Assembly (NCBI GenBank): GCA_029782295.1
Contig: JAKOVB010000168.1
Location: forward strand, 1-64,000
DNA: 64,000 nucleotides
Origin: Pseudomonadota bacterium
GTDB taxonomy: Bacteria > Pseudomonadota > Gammaproteobacteria > Burkholderiales > Methylophilaceae
Direction of reading: 5' to 3'
Shown: positions 54,951 to 64,000 of the stretch, piece by piece
Layout: the number at the start of each line of letters is the position of its first letter
How positions within the stretch are numbered: the first letter of the stretch is position 1
Notes under the pieces: model-generated
Seen by the model: only the letters and a program-made list of their open reading frames with translations
Database searches by the model: none
What the model was told of the DNA's origin: nothing
Made by a program: the position numbers and the translations under genes

Positions 54951-54979
54951 AATATAAAGGAATTTTTCTTCCCGTGCAA
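54951..54979 (-). promoter_or_regulatory. Predicted promoter for leuL-leuA
   Basis: Reading the minus strand, TTGCAC (54974-54979) and TATATT (54951-54956) have a 17-bp spacer. The predicted start falls about 3 nt before the leader ATG, so the leader peptide would be nearly leaderless. Confidence 0.6.
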
Positions 54980-54984
54980 CCCGC

Positions 54985-55764
54985 TCAGCCTGCCCTCGGC
55001 TGGCGTACCCGGCGCATCAGCCAGCCGAGATAGCCGGAGAGGCCGTAGCCGACGAATGCCGCGAACAACACTTCCGCGGGGCTGTAGGCGATCAGCATGA
55101 ATGCCAGCACGATCAGCAGGATGACGACGAAAGGCACGCTACGCCGCAGGTTGAAGTCCTTGCCGCTGAAATAGCGCAGGTCGCTGACCATGGTCAGGCC
55201 GGCAAACACGGTGAAGGTGAACGCAACCCACTTCATCTGCAACCAGCCGAACAGGATATCTGCACCACTGACCCCGTTGTCGTGTGCTACCCAGACCAGA
55301 CCAGCCAGCAGTGCGGCGGCGGCCGGGCTGGGCAATCCCTGGAAGTAGCGTTTGTCAGATTCATCCAGTTTGGTGTTGAAGCGGGCGAGGCGTAGCGCGG
55401 CGCCGGCGCAATAAATAAAGGCGGCGATCCAGCCGAGCTTGCCCATCGGTTTGAGGGCCCAGACATACAGGACCAGTGCAGGGGCGACTCCAAAAGACAC
55501 CATGTCGGACAAGGAGTCATACTCCGCGCCGAATGCGCTCTGGGTATGGGTCAGGCGGGCGACCCTTCCGTCCAGGCCGTCCATCACCATGGCGATGAAA
55601 ATGGCCACTGCAGATTGATCGTAATTGCCGCCCATGGCCTGCACAATGGCGTAGAAGCCGGAAAATAGCGCTGCCGAGGTGAACAGGTTGGGCAGCAGGT
55701 AGATGCTGCGCTCGCGCAGGGAGGGATCCAGCAAGGGTTTGGGGCGGCGTTTAGGCTCGGCCAT
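54985..55764 (-). CDS. pssA: CDP-diacylglycerol--serine O-phosphatidyltransferase
   Basis: PssA makes phosphatidylserine, the precursor of phosphatidylethanolamine. The 259-residue membrane protein has the CDP-alcohol phosphotransferase motif in DGLDGRVARLTHTQSAFG followed by AEYDSLSDMVSFG. About seven hydrophobic segments are present, and the N-terminus is basic (AEPKRRPKPLLDPSLRERSI). The 3' end overlaps the leuL promoter region. Confidence 0.92.
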   Translation of the reverse strand: MAEPKRRPKPLLDPSLRERSIYLLPNLFTSAALFSGFYAIVQAMGGNYDQSAVAIFIAMVMDGLDGRVARLTHTQSAFGAEYDSLSDMVSFGVAPALVLYVWALKPMGKLGWIAAFIYCAGAALRLARFNTKLDESDKRYFQGLPSPAAAALLAGLVWVAHDNGVSGADILFGWLQMKWVAFTFTVFAGLTMVSDLRYFSGKDFNLRRSVPFVVILLIVLAFMLIAYSPAEVLFAAFVGYGLSGYLGWLMRRVRQPRAG

Positions 55765-55824
55765 GGTCGATCCGTCTTGGTTGAACGTGCTTTAGTATAA
55801 CAAAGCAGAATGAGGGGTGAGTTG

Positions 55825-56916
55825 TCATTTCATGACTTCCGCACGGATGGTTTCGCCCAGTTCGATGACGGCCAGTGTGTAATAGCTACTTCGGTTGTAG
55901 CGGCTGATGGCGTAGAAATTCTCTGTTCCGGCGATATAGGTGGGTTCTTCCCCGTCAATTTCTGGGTCGCCGTTCAGCAGTTCTACCAGGGCCAATGGAC
56001 CCTGATGCCGGGTTGCCTTTTCGTTGAGGAGGATGCCGCAGGCGGTCAGGTCGGCCGGGCTGAAGGTGGGGCGGATATCCGGGGCCAGCAGGGTGGCCAT
56101 GTCAGTCCGGGTCGGTACCAGGCTGACCGGGTAATAGGCGGGCATGCCGGGGCGCCAGTTCGAGGCCTTGAGGAAATTGGCGATGGAGCCGATGGCGTCC
56201 GAGGCGCTTCCTCGCAAGTCGATCTGGCCGTCGCCGTCATAATCGATCGCGTACTTGACCCAGCTGCTGGGCATGAACTGGCCGAGTCCGATGGCGCCGG
56301 CGTAACTGCCCTTCACGTTGGTAATGTCCAGTCCGGCATTGGCCTGCAATGTCAGGAACTGGGCGAGCTCGGACTGGAAAAAGGCGCTGCGGTCGCGGTC
56401 GGCGGTCTTGGGAAAGTCAAAGGCCAGGGTGGCCAGCGCATCGATGACGCGGTAGGAGCCCATGTGGCGGCCGTAGATGGTTTCCACCCCGATGATGCCG
56501 ACAATGACTTCCGGCGGGACGCCAAAGTCCTGCTCCGCCCGGGCAAGGGTGTCGGTGTTCGAGCGCCAGAATTCGATGCCGCTCTCGATGCGCAACGGCT
56601 CGATGAAGCGGCTGCGGTAGGCATTCCAGTTCTTGACGAAACCATGCCCCGCAGGTTGCATCAGCTTCTGGACCATGGGCATGAAGCGGGCTTCGCCGAT
56701 CGTCTGGCGTACCCAGTCGCGGTCCAGGCCCTGCTGTTCGGCCAGCCTGTCGGCAAAGGCCATTGCGTCGCTGCGATCTTTATAAGCAAAGGACTTTGCC
56801 GACAGGTTTTTGTGGGCGTTGTGTTTCTTGCCCGCAAAGGCCTGGGTGGGAGAGATCAATGACAGGCCGGTGATCGCGACGATCAGGAGCTTGCGGATAA
56901 GAGTGAAATCAATCAA
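55825..56916 (-). CDS. mltB: Membrane-bound lytic murein transglycosylase B
   Basis: MltB cleaves glycan strands with formation of 1,6-anhydromuramic acid. I start at TTG 56916 because it gives an ideal signal peptide (IDFTLIRKLLIVAITGLSL) and 363 residues, near E. coli MltB (361). Upstream ATGs would add an unlikely polar extension and leave only 19 bp to tgt. The catalytic Glu is in GIIGVETIYGRHMGSYRVID, with GAIGLGQFMPSSWVKYAID. No lipobox is visible, so it may be soluble periplasmic. Confidence 0.88.
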   Translation of the reverse strand: MIDFTLIRKLLIVAITGLSLISPTQAFAGKKHNAHKNLSAKSFAYKDRSDAMAFADRLAEQQGLDRDWVRQTIGEARFMPMVQKLMQPAGHGFVKNWNAYRSRFIEPLRIESGIEFWRSNTDTLARAEQDFGVPPEVIVGIIGVETIYGRHMGSYRVIDALATLAFDFPKTADRDRSAFFQSELAQFLTLQANAGLDITNVKGSYAGAIGLGQFMPSSWVKYAIDYDGDGQIDLRGSASDAIGSIANFLKASNWRPGMPAYYPVSLVPTRTDMATLLAPDIRPTFSPADLTACGILLNEKATRHQGPLALVELLNGDPEIDGEEPTYIAGTENFYAISRYNRSSYYTLAVIELGETIRAEVMK

Positions 56917-57019
56917 GGTGTTATTCTCTGCGTGGGCTGGGTGCTTCGGTGGCGATTTTGAGGATGAAACCGCTTGTTCATCCACGCTCTGCTGTGTAGT
57001 ATCGCGCATCCTTTGCTGA

Positions 57020-58129
<1,110 letters not shown>

Positions 58130-58218
58130 TACTGTGCTGCGCTCAGTCTGTAAAACCCCAGTCAGGCGCTTTGTGATAAGATTTCGCGATTTTTTAGCAA
58201 CTTAAGAAGGATTTTTCC

Positions 58219-58536
58219 GTGTTCATCAGCAATGCCTATGCGGCTGGCGCCGCCCCCGCTCCTGACTTCATGAGTTTCCTGCCCCTGATCGTCATTTTCG
58301 TCCTGTTCTGGTTCATGCTCATTCGTCCGCAGATGAAGCAGGCCAAGGAGCAGCGCAAGATGATCGATGCGCTGCAGAAAGGTGACGAGGTCATCACGGC
58401 AGGTGGCATCGTCGGCAAGGTGAACAAGGTCGGCGACAGCTTCGTGGCGCTCGAAATTGCACCTGAAGTCGTGGTGCAGGTGCAGAAACACACCATCCAG
58501 ACCCTGTTGCCCAAGGGCACCATCAAGTCTTTGTAA
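58219..58536 (+). CDS. yajC: Sec translocon accessory subunit YajC
   Basis: YajC associates with SecDF in the inner membrane. The 105-residue protein has one membrane segment (FMSFLPLIVIFVLFWFMLI) followed by RPQMKQAKEQRKMIDALQKG and a small cytoplasmic beta domain. The start is GTG 58219 with AAGAAGGA upstream. Confidence 0.95.
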   Translation: MFISNAYAAGAAPAPDFMSFLPLIVIFVLFWFMLIRPQMKQAKEQRKMIDALQKGDEVITAGGIVGKVNKVGDSFVALEIAPEVVVQVQKHTIQTLLPKGTIKSL

Positions 58537-58561
58537 TTCAATCCTCTTCAGGGCGTTCATC

Positions 58562-60391
58562 ATGAACCGTTACCCATTGTGGAAGTACCTCTTGATCCTG
58601 ACCGTGCTGCTGGTGGGCGCGGTCTATGCTACCCCCAACTTCTTTGGCGAATCGCCGGCCGTGCAGGTGACGCTGGCGAAAAGCACCGGCAAACTTGATC
58701 CGGCCCTGCTGGGGCAGGTGGAAACGACGCTGAAGGAAGGCGGTATCGCCTATCAGGGGGCCAAGCTGGATGCCAGCGGCGTGAAGGTCCGCTTTGCCGA
58801 TACCGATACCCAGATCAAGGCGAAGGACGTTCTGTCCGGCAAGCTGGGCCGCGATTACGTGGTGGCCCTCAACCTGCTGTCCCGCTCCCCGGAGTGGCTG
58901 CAAAGTGTTGGTGCGCTGCCGATGTACCTGGGCCTGGACTTGCGTGGCGGGGTGCATTTCCTGCTGCAGGTGGACATGAAGGCCGCGATCGACAAGGCTG
59001 CCGAACGCTATGTCGGCGACCTGCGCACCCTGATGCGCGAGAAGCGGATCGCCTATCTTGGCGTGGTGCGTGAAGGGCAGACCGTGCAGGTGAAGTTCAA
59101 GAATGCAGCCGAGTTGGCCAAGGCACAGGTCGAGATCCAGAAGAATTACCCTGACCTGACGCTCAAGGAGTCCGACAGCGGCGAAGAAAAGCTGCTGGTC
59201 GCGAGCCTGGGCCTGCAGGCGCAGAAGCGCATCCAGGAGTTCGCGCTGAAGCAGAACATCCAGACCCTGCACAACCGCGTCAACGAGCTCGGTGTAGCCG
59301 AGCCCATCATCCAGCAACAGGGGGCAGACCGGGTCGTGGTCCAGTTGCCGGGTGTACAGGACACCGCCAAGGCCAAGGAAATCCTCGGCCGTACCGCGAC
59401 TCTCGAAATCCGCATGGTGGATGAAGAAAAGGCGGACATGACGACCCTGCAGAATGCTTCGAAGGGTCAGGTCCCGTTCGGCGACGAGTTCTATGTCGAA
59501 CGTAACGGGGCCCCGGTCCTGGTAAAGAAGCAGGTCGTGCTGACCGGTGACTACATCACCGATGCCGGTCCGGGCCTGGACCAGCAGACCGGGGGGTCCG
59601 TGGTGCACGTGAACTTCGATGGCCGTGGCGCCCGCATCTTCAAGCAGGTGACACGCGAGAACGTCGGCAAGCGCATGGCCATCCTGCTGGTGGAAAAGGG
59701 TCAGGCCGAAGTCATTACCGCACCAGTGATCCGTGAGGAAATCGGCGGCGGGCGTGTGCAGATTTCCGGCATGGCCAACGTGCAGGAAGCGACCGATGTG
59801 GCCCTGTTGCTGCGTGCGGGTGCACTGGCGGCACCGATGGATATCATCGAGGAGCGGACCGTCGGCCCCAGCATGGGTGAAGAGAACATCAGGCGCGGCG
59901 TGCATTCCACGCTGTGGGGCTTCGCGGCGATCGCTGTCATGATGATGGTCTACTATCTGGTGTTCGGCACGATTTCCGTGCTGGCACTCGGGGTGAACCT
60001 GCTGCTGCTGGTGGCCGTTTTGTCCATGTTGCAGGCGACCCTGACCCTCCCGGGGCTGGCCGCGATCGCGCTGGCACTGGGCATGGCGATCGACGCCAAC
60101 GTGCTGATCAACGAGCGTGTGCGCGAGGAAGTTCGCAACGGCAGTACGCCGCAGGCGTCCATCACCGCCGGTTATGACCGCGCCTTTGGCACCATCCTTG
60201 ACTCCAACGTGACGACCCTGATCGCGGGTCTGGCGCTGTTCATGTTCGGTACTGGTCCTGTCAAGGGTTTTGCCGTGGTCCACGTGCTCGGGATCCTGAC
60301 CTCGATGTTCAGTGCCGTGCTGGTGTCACGCGCCCTGGTCAATCTGTTCTACGGCTACCGCCGCAAGATCGAAAAACTGGCGATCGGCTAA
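58562..60391 (+). CDS. secD: Protein translocase subunit SecD
   Basis: SecD pairs with SecF to use the proton gradient for the late stages of protein export. The 609-residue protein starts at ATG 58562 (MNRYPLWKYLLILTVL). It has one N-terminal membrane segment, the large periplasmic P1 head (about 30-440; YLGLDLRGGVHFLLQVDMKA) and five C-terminal segments (IALALGMAIDANVLINERVR). It begins 25 bp after yajC. Confidence 0.97.
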   Translation: MNRYPLWKYLLILTVLLVGAVYATPNFFGESPAVQVTLAKSTGKLDPALLGQVETTLKEGGIAYQGAKLDASGVKVRFADTDTQIKAKDVLSGKLGRDYVVALNLLSRSPEWLQSVGALPMYLGLDLRGGVHFLLQVDMKAAIDKAAERYVGDLRTLMREKRIAYLGVVREGQTVQVKFKNAAELAKAQVEIQKNYPDLTLKESDSGEEKLLVASLGLQAQKRIQEFALKQNIQTLHNRVNELGVAEPIIQQQGADRVVVQLPGVQDTAKAKEILGRTATLEIRMVDEEKADMTTLQNASKGQVPFGDEFYVERNGAPVLVKKQVVLTGDYITDAGPGLDQQTGGSVVHVNFDGRGARIFKQVTRENVGKRMAILLVEKGQAEVITAPVIREEIGGGRVQISGMANVQEATDVALLLRAGALAAPMDIIEERTVGPSMGEENIRRGVHSTLWGFAAIAVMMMVYYLVFGTISVLALGVNLLLLVAVLSMLQATLTLPGLAAIALALGMAIDANVLINERVREEVRNGSTPQASITAGYDRAFGTILDSNVTTLIAGLALFMFGTGPVKGFAVVHVLGILTSMFSAVLVSRALVNLFYGYRRKIEKLAIG

Positions 60392-60403
60392 GGAAGGCAT
60401 ACC

Positions 60404-61339
60404 ATGGAATTATTCCGCATCAAAAAAGACATCCCGTTCATGAGCTATGGACGTCTGACGACGACCATCTCGCTGGTGACCTTTCTGTTGTCCATTTTCT
60501 TCCTGGCTACCAAGGGCCTGGCACTGGGGGTGGACTTTACCGGCGGCACGGTGATGGAAGTCAATTATCCGCAACCGGCCGATATCACCAGGATCCGTAC
60601 GGCTGTCGACGGCATCGGTCTCAAGGATGCTACCGTACAGAACTTCGGTACCAGCCGTGACGTATTGATCCGACTGCCGGTGAAGAAGGGCGTGACCAGC
60701 GCCAAGTTGTCCGAGGACGTGCTGAATGCGCTGAAAAAAGAGGATGCTTCCGTCGAGATGCGCCGTGTCGAGTTCGTCGGGCCGCAGGTCGGGCAGGAAC
60801 TGTATGAAAATGGTGCGCTCGCCCTGCTGCTGGTATCCATCGGCATCATGGCCTACCTCGCACTGCGCTTCGAATGGCGCTTCGCGGTGTCGGCCATCAT
60901 CGCCAACATGCACGATGTCGTGATCATTCTCGGGTTCTTCGCTTTCTTCCAGTGGGAATTCAACCTGACCGTGCTCGCGGCTGTGCTCGCGGTGCTGGGG
61001 TATTCCGTGAACGAGTCCGTGGTGGTGTTCGACCGGGTGCGCGAAAACTTCCGCAAGATGCGCAAGGCGAGTGTGCAGGAAGTGATCGATAACGCGATCA
61101 CCCGTACTATGTCGCGTACCATCATCACTCACGCCATGACCCAGACCATGGTGCTGTCCATGTTGTTTTTCGGCGGCGAGGTACTGCACAACTTCGCGCT
61201 GGCGCTGACCATCGGCATCCTGTTCGGGATTTATTCCTCGGTGCTGGTGGCTAGTCCGATCGTGATGTGGCTGGGCATCTCCCGCGAGGATCTGGTCAAG
61301 CCGGAGAAGAAGGAAGAGCCGGCGGAGGCGCTGCCTTGA
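60404..61339 (+). CDS. secF: Protein translocase subunit SecF
   Basis: SecF is the partner of SecD. The 311-residue protein has six membrane segments, the family motif LALGVDFTGGTVMEVNYPQ, and AVLGYSVNESVVVFDRVREN in the conserved second half. AAGGAAG precedes the ATG, 12 bp after secD. A large hairpin follows the stop. Confidence 0.97.
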   Translation: MELFRIKKDIPFMSYGRLTTTISLVTFLLSIFFLATKGLALGVDFTGGTVMEVNYPQPADITRIRTAVDGIGLKDATVQNFGTSRDVLIRLPVKKGVTSAKLSEDVLNALKKEDASVEMRRVEFVGPQVGQELYENGALALLLVSIGIMAYLALRFEWRFAVSAIIANMHDVVIILGFFAFFQWEFNLTVLAAVLAVLGYSVNESVVVFDRVRENFRKMRKASVQEVIDNAITRTMSRTIITHAMTQTMVLSMLFFGGEVLHNFALALTIGILFGIYSSVLVASPIVMWLGISREDLVKPEKKEEPAEALP

Positions 61340-61348
61340 TGTGATCTT

Positions 61349-61380
61349 GACAAGTTTCCGTCTAAACACGGAAACTTGTC
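61349..61380 (+). terminator. 13-bp stem-loop after secF
   Basis: GACAAGTTTCCGT (61349-61361) and ACGGAAACTTGTC (61368-61380) form a perfect stem with a 6-nt loop, 10 bp after secF. No U-run follows, so it may act as an mRNA-stabilising end or partial terminator. Confidence 0.6.
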
Positions 61381-61409
61381 GCCATCACATATCTGGTTCC
61401 CCCCCCACC

Positions 61410-62669
61410 TTGGACGACATCCCCTTATCGGCATTGTTTGGCGCGCTCGTTGCGCTCCTTGCCACCTCTGCATTTTTCTCCGCAGCCGAAACCGGCCTGA
61501 TGGCCGTCAATCGATATCGTTTGCGTCACCTTGCAAACGAAGGTCACCGCGGCGCCCGCCTTGCTAATTCATTGCTGGGCAAGACCGACAAGTTGCTTGG
61601 TGTGATCCTGCTGGGCAGCACGTTTTCAATCTCTGCGACTACCACACTGGCCACGATCACCGCGGTACGCCTGTTCGGCGAAGGAGAGTGGGTACTGACT
61701 TTTTCCACGCTCGCCATCGCCTTTTCCATTCTGGTTTTCAGCGAAATTACCCCCAAGGTGGTTGCTGCGGCCTATCCGGAGCGTGTCGCGCTGACAGCCA
61801 GTTATGTACTGATCGTGCTGCTCAAGATCACGCAGCCGGTCACCTGGTTCGTCAACCTTTTCGTTCGCGCCATTCTCGGCCTGCTACGGCTCAAGCCCAA
61901 CTTCAGCGAAACGGTGCATGCCGTGACCATGGAAGAGCTTCGCACCATCGTGACCGAGGCGGGAGGCTACATTCCCAAGAAGCACCAGAGCATCCTGCTC
62001 AATCTGTTCGATCTGGAAAATATCACGGTTGACGATGTCATGACGGCGCACACGCAGATCGAGGCGGTGGACTTCGACGATACACCGGAAAATATCCTGC
62101 AGCAGATCGCGACCTGCCACCATACCCGTTTGCTGGTGCGTCAGGGAGCCAACGAAGAGGTGGTTGGTATCCTCCATGTGCGCAAGGTCATGCACCAGAC
62201 CCGGCATGGAGAACTGACGCGTGAAACCCTGCGCGAGGTGATGGCAGAGCCTTACTACGTGCCCTCGGGGACGCCTCTGTATACGCAATTGCAGCAGTTC
62301 CAGGAAAAGCAGCAGCGTCTTGGGCTGGTCGTCGATGAATACGGCGAACTCAAGGGGTTGGTCACGCTGGAGGACATCCTGGAGGAGATCGTCGGCGACT
62401 TCACTACGCAGTCACCCTCCCGGACCGGCACCTATCACGAACAACCCGATGGCAGCTGGCTGGTGGATGGCGCCTCGCAGCTTCGGGACATCAACCGCAA
62501 ATTGGGGCTGAATCTTCCGCTGGATGGCCCCAAGACCGTCAACGGCCTGGTGCTGGAGCACTTCGAGGATATCCCGGAACCCGGTACCAGCTTCCGCATC
62601 GGTAGCCATACCCTGGAAGTCGTGCAGACGCATGAGCGTATCGTCAAGAGTGTGAAAATCTTTCCCTGA
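61410..62669 (+). CDS. CorC/HlyC-type transporter protein (CNNM and CBS domains)
   Basis: A 419-residue protein with an N-terminal DUF21/CNNM membrane domain (DDIPLSALFGALVALLATS; FFSAAETGLMAVNRYRLRHL), a CBS pair (about 200-320; VDDVMTAHTQIEAVDF; LGLVVDEYGELKGLVTLEDI) and a C-terminal CorC_HlyC domain. The family is linked to magnesium or cobalt efflux. TTG 61410 matches the conserved start of relatives. A GTG at 61341 would put the secF hairpin inside the gene. Confidence 0.88.
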   Translation: MDDIPLSALFGALVALLATSAFFSAAETGLMAVNRYRLRHLANEGHRGARLANSLLGKTDKLLGVILLGSTFSISATTTLATITAVRLFGEGEWVLTFSTLAIAFSILVFSEITPKVVAAAYPERVALTASYVLIVLLKITQPVTWFVNLFVRAILGLLRLKPNFSETVHAVTMEELRTIVTEAGGYIPKKHQSILLNLFDLENITVDDVMTAHTQIEAVDFDDTPENILQQIATCHHTRLLVRQGANEEVVGILHVRKVMHQTRHGELTRETLREVMAEPYYVPSGTPLYTQLQQFQEKQQRLGLVVDEYGELKGLVTLEDILEEIVGDFTTQSPSRTGTYHEQPDGSWLVDGASQLRDINRKLGLNLPLDGPKTVNGLVLEHFEDIPEPGTSFRIGSHTLEVVQTHERIVKSVKIFP

Positions 62670-62751
62670 CCCTCGTCACGAATCCTTTTGCGTTTCGGGG
62701 TTGAAAAATTCCCGATTCGGCTCAAAATAGCCCAAGAACCTGTTTTTCATT

Positions 62752-63063
62752 ATGCCCAAGACCAGATCGCAAGAAACCGTTTTTGCCGAGCCGACCACTA
62801 CCCGGCAGAAGCCGCCACCCCTGTTCAAGGTGCTGCTGCTGAACGACGATTTCACGCCGATGGATTTTGTGGTGGAGGTGCTGCAGAAGTTTTTTGCGAA
62901 AACCCGTGAACAGGCGACGCAAATCATGCTCAAAGTGCATAATGAAGGCGCAGGGCTATGCGGCATCTACACGCGGGATATCGCTGAAACCAAGGTTAAT
63001 CAGGTTGCAACCTATGCACAGGAACATCAACATCCGCTGCAGTGCGTGATGGAGGAAAATTGA
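62752..63063 (+). CDS. clpS: ClpAP adaptor ClpS
   Basis: ClpS delivers N-end-rule substrates to ClpAP. The 103-residue protein has the core [20 protein letters not shown], binding-pocket residues in NDDFTPMDF, and [17 protein letters not shown]. It lies immediately before clpA, the standard arrangement. Confidence 0.96.
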   Translation: MPKTRSQETVFAEPTTTRQKPPPLFKVLLLNDDFTPMDFVVEVLQKFFAKTREQATQIMLKVHNEGAGLCGIYTRDIAETKVNQVATYAQEHQHPLQCVMEEN

Positions 63064-63064
63064 A

Positions 63065-64000
63065 GTGATAGCCCAAGAGCTGGAAGTCTCGCTACATATG
63101 GCGTTTATGGACGCCCGTCAGAAACGACATGAGTTGATCACGGTCGAGCACCTGTTGCTGGCGATGATCGACAACCCGACCGCGGCCCAGGTGTTGCGTG
63201 CCTGTGGCGCCAATCTGGAAGGCTTGCGTCGCGAACTGACCAATTACATCGAAGAGCATACTCCGACCGTGACCGGCAGTGACGAGGTCGACACCCAGCC
63301 GACGCTGGGTTTTCAGCGCGTCATCCAGCGTGCGATTCTCCACGTGCAGTCTTCCGGCAAGAAAGAAGTGACGGGCGCCAACGTTCTGGTCGCCATTTTT
63401 GGCGAGAAGGATTCCCATGCCGTGTTTTTCCTGCATCAGCAGGGCGTTACCCGTCTGGATGTGGTCAACTTCATTTCCCATGGGATTTCAAAAGTCACGG
63501 AAAACAGCGCCAAGCGTACTGAGCCTGAACCTGAGGTCGAAGGTGAGACGCCGGCTGGCGGCGCACTGGAAAACTACACACTGAACCTGAATGCGCAGGT
63601 GCAGGCAGGCAAGATCGATCCGCTGATCGGGCGTGGTCTGGAGCTCGAGCGCGTCGTCCAGACCTTGTGCCGCCGTCGCAAGAACAACCCCTTGCTGGTG
63701 GGGGAAGCTGGGGTGGGAAAAACCGCCATCGCTGAAGGTCTGGCTCGACGTATCGTTGAAGGCAACGTGCCGGATGTGCTGGCCGATGCCACCATTTATT
63801 CCCTGGACATGGGGGCATTGCTGGCCGGGACCAAGTACCGCGGTGATTTCGAGCAACGCCTGAAAGCGGTGCTGAAATCGCTGTCAGACCAGAAGCATGC
63901 AATCCTGTTCATCGATGAGATCCATACCCTGATCGGCGCCGGTTCCGCCAGTGGCGGTACGCTGGATGCTTCCAATCTGCTGAAGCCAGCCCTGTCGAAT
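63065..64000 (+). CDS. clpA: ATP-dependent Clp protease subunit ClpA, N-terminal part
   Basis: The first 312 codons of ClpA, the unfoldase of ClpAP; the gene continues past the window. GTG 63065 lies 1 nt after the clpS stop. The N domain has two Clp repeats ([40 protein letters not shown]). The first AAA+ module shows Walker [21 protein letters not shown] and Walker [21 protein letters not shown]. Confidence 0.96.
   Translation, partial: MIAQELEVSLHMAFMDARQKRHELITVEHLLLAMIDNPTAAQVLRACGANLEGLRRELTNYIEEHTPTVTGSDEVDTQPTLGFQRVIQRAILHVQSSGKKEVTGANVLVAIFGEKDSHAVFFLHQQGVTRLDVVNFISHGISKVTENSAKRTEPEPEVEGETPAGGALENYTLNLNAQVQAGKIDPLIGRGLELERVVQTLCRRRKNNPLLVGEAGVGKTAIAEGLARRIVEGNVPDVLADATIYSLDMGALLAGTKYRGDFEQRLKAVLKSLSDQKHAILFIDEIHTLIGAGSASGGTLDASNLLKPALSN

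Noticed and set aside
55810-56862. 350-codon plus-strand frame opposite mltB
   Set aside because: Same reason: mltB on the other strand has catalytic motifs and a signal peptide, while this frame has none.
58538-60283. 581-codon minus-strand frame opposite secD
   Set aside because: It is a shadow of secD codon use, with no start context and no recognisable domain.

Overview
The window comes from a betaproteobacterium, most likely of the order Nitrosomonadales (Gallionellaceae, Sulfuricellaceae or Methylophilaceae relatives; the family is a guess). The grounds are the S10-spc-alpha ribosomal gene order, the protein sequences and a GC content that looks moderate. Bases 1 to about 32,300 and 53,200 to 64,000 are mostly tightly packed housekeeping genes. 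Bases 32,300 to 53,200 are looser and hold most of the unusual material.

1-14,174: the end of tuf, then the complete S10, spc and alpha ribosomal clusters (rpsJ to rplQ, with secY, infA, rpmJ and rpoA), with internal promoters before rplC, rplN and rpsM and a terminator after rplQ. 14,200-27,200: a glutaredoxin-like protein, mgtE, an MscS-type channel, a YoaA/DinG helicase, arfB, a tsaB-rimI-uracil DNA glycosylase run, a lemA/TPM-domain trio, a c-type cytochrome, proS and a lytic transglycosylase. 27,200-32,400: a DUF1097 membrane protein behind an NtrC-like palindrome, a secreted protein divergent from a glycosyltransferase, queA, tRNA-Leu(CAA), an Rrf2 regulator with a palindrome in front of it, and an HU protein.

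32,400-38,450: secreted proteins of unknown function, one with an HEMHH motif, a 1.3-kb gene-poor stretch, and a 1042-residue hybrid histidine kinase. The kinase's N-terminal membrane domain closely matches the ethylene-binding domain of plant ETR1. tRNA-Lys follows. 38,480-43,010: ffh, a CcsA-like cytochrome assembly protein, a HAD phosphatase, an orphan CbiM-like permease and an EamA exporter.

43,170-53,110 is the main accessory region. It holds small exported low-complexity proteins (one ending in 17 glutamines), an OmpR/EnvZ-type two-component system preceded by 11-bp direct repeats, a lipoprotein gene followed by an FNR-family regulator with a changed cysteine set, an exported Gly/Ser/Lys-rich protein, a DUF2591 (NinX-like) protein, and a 918-residue outer-membrane protein that appears to join three beta-barrel domains. 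Perfect FNR boxes precede two of these genes and a degenerate one precedes a third. I infer a low-oxygen-responsive envelope locus controlled by the local regulator.

53,200-64,000: leuA behind a leucine-rich leader peptide gene too short for ordinary gene calling, pssA, mltB, the tgt-yajC-secD-secF cluster, a CorC/HlyC-type protein, clpS and the start of clpA.
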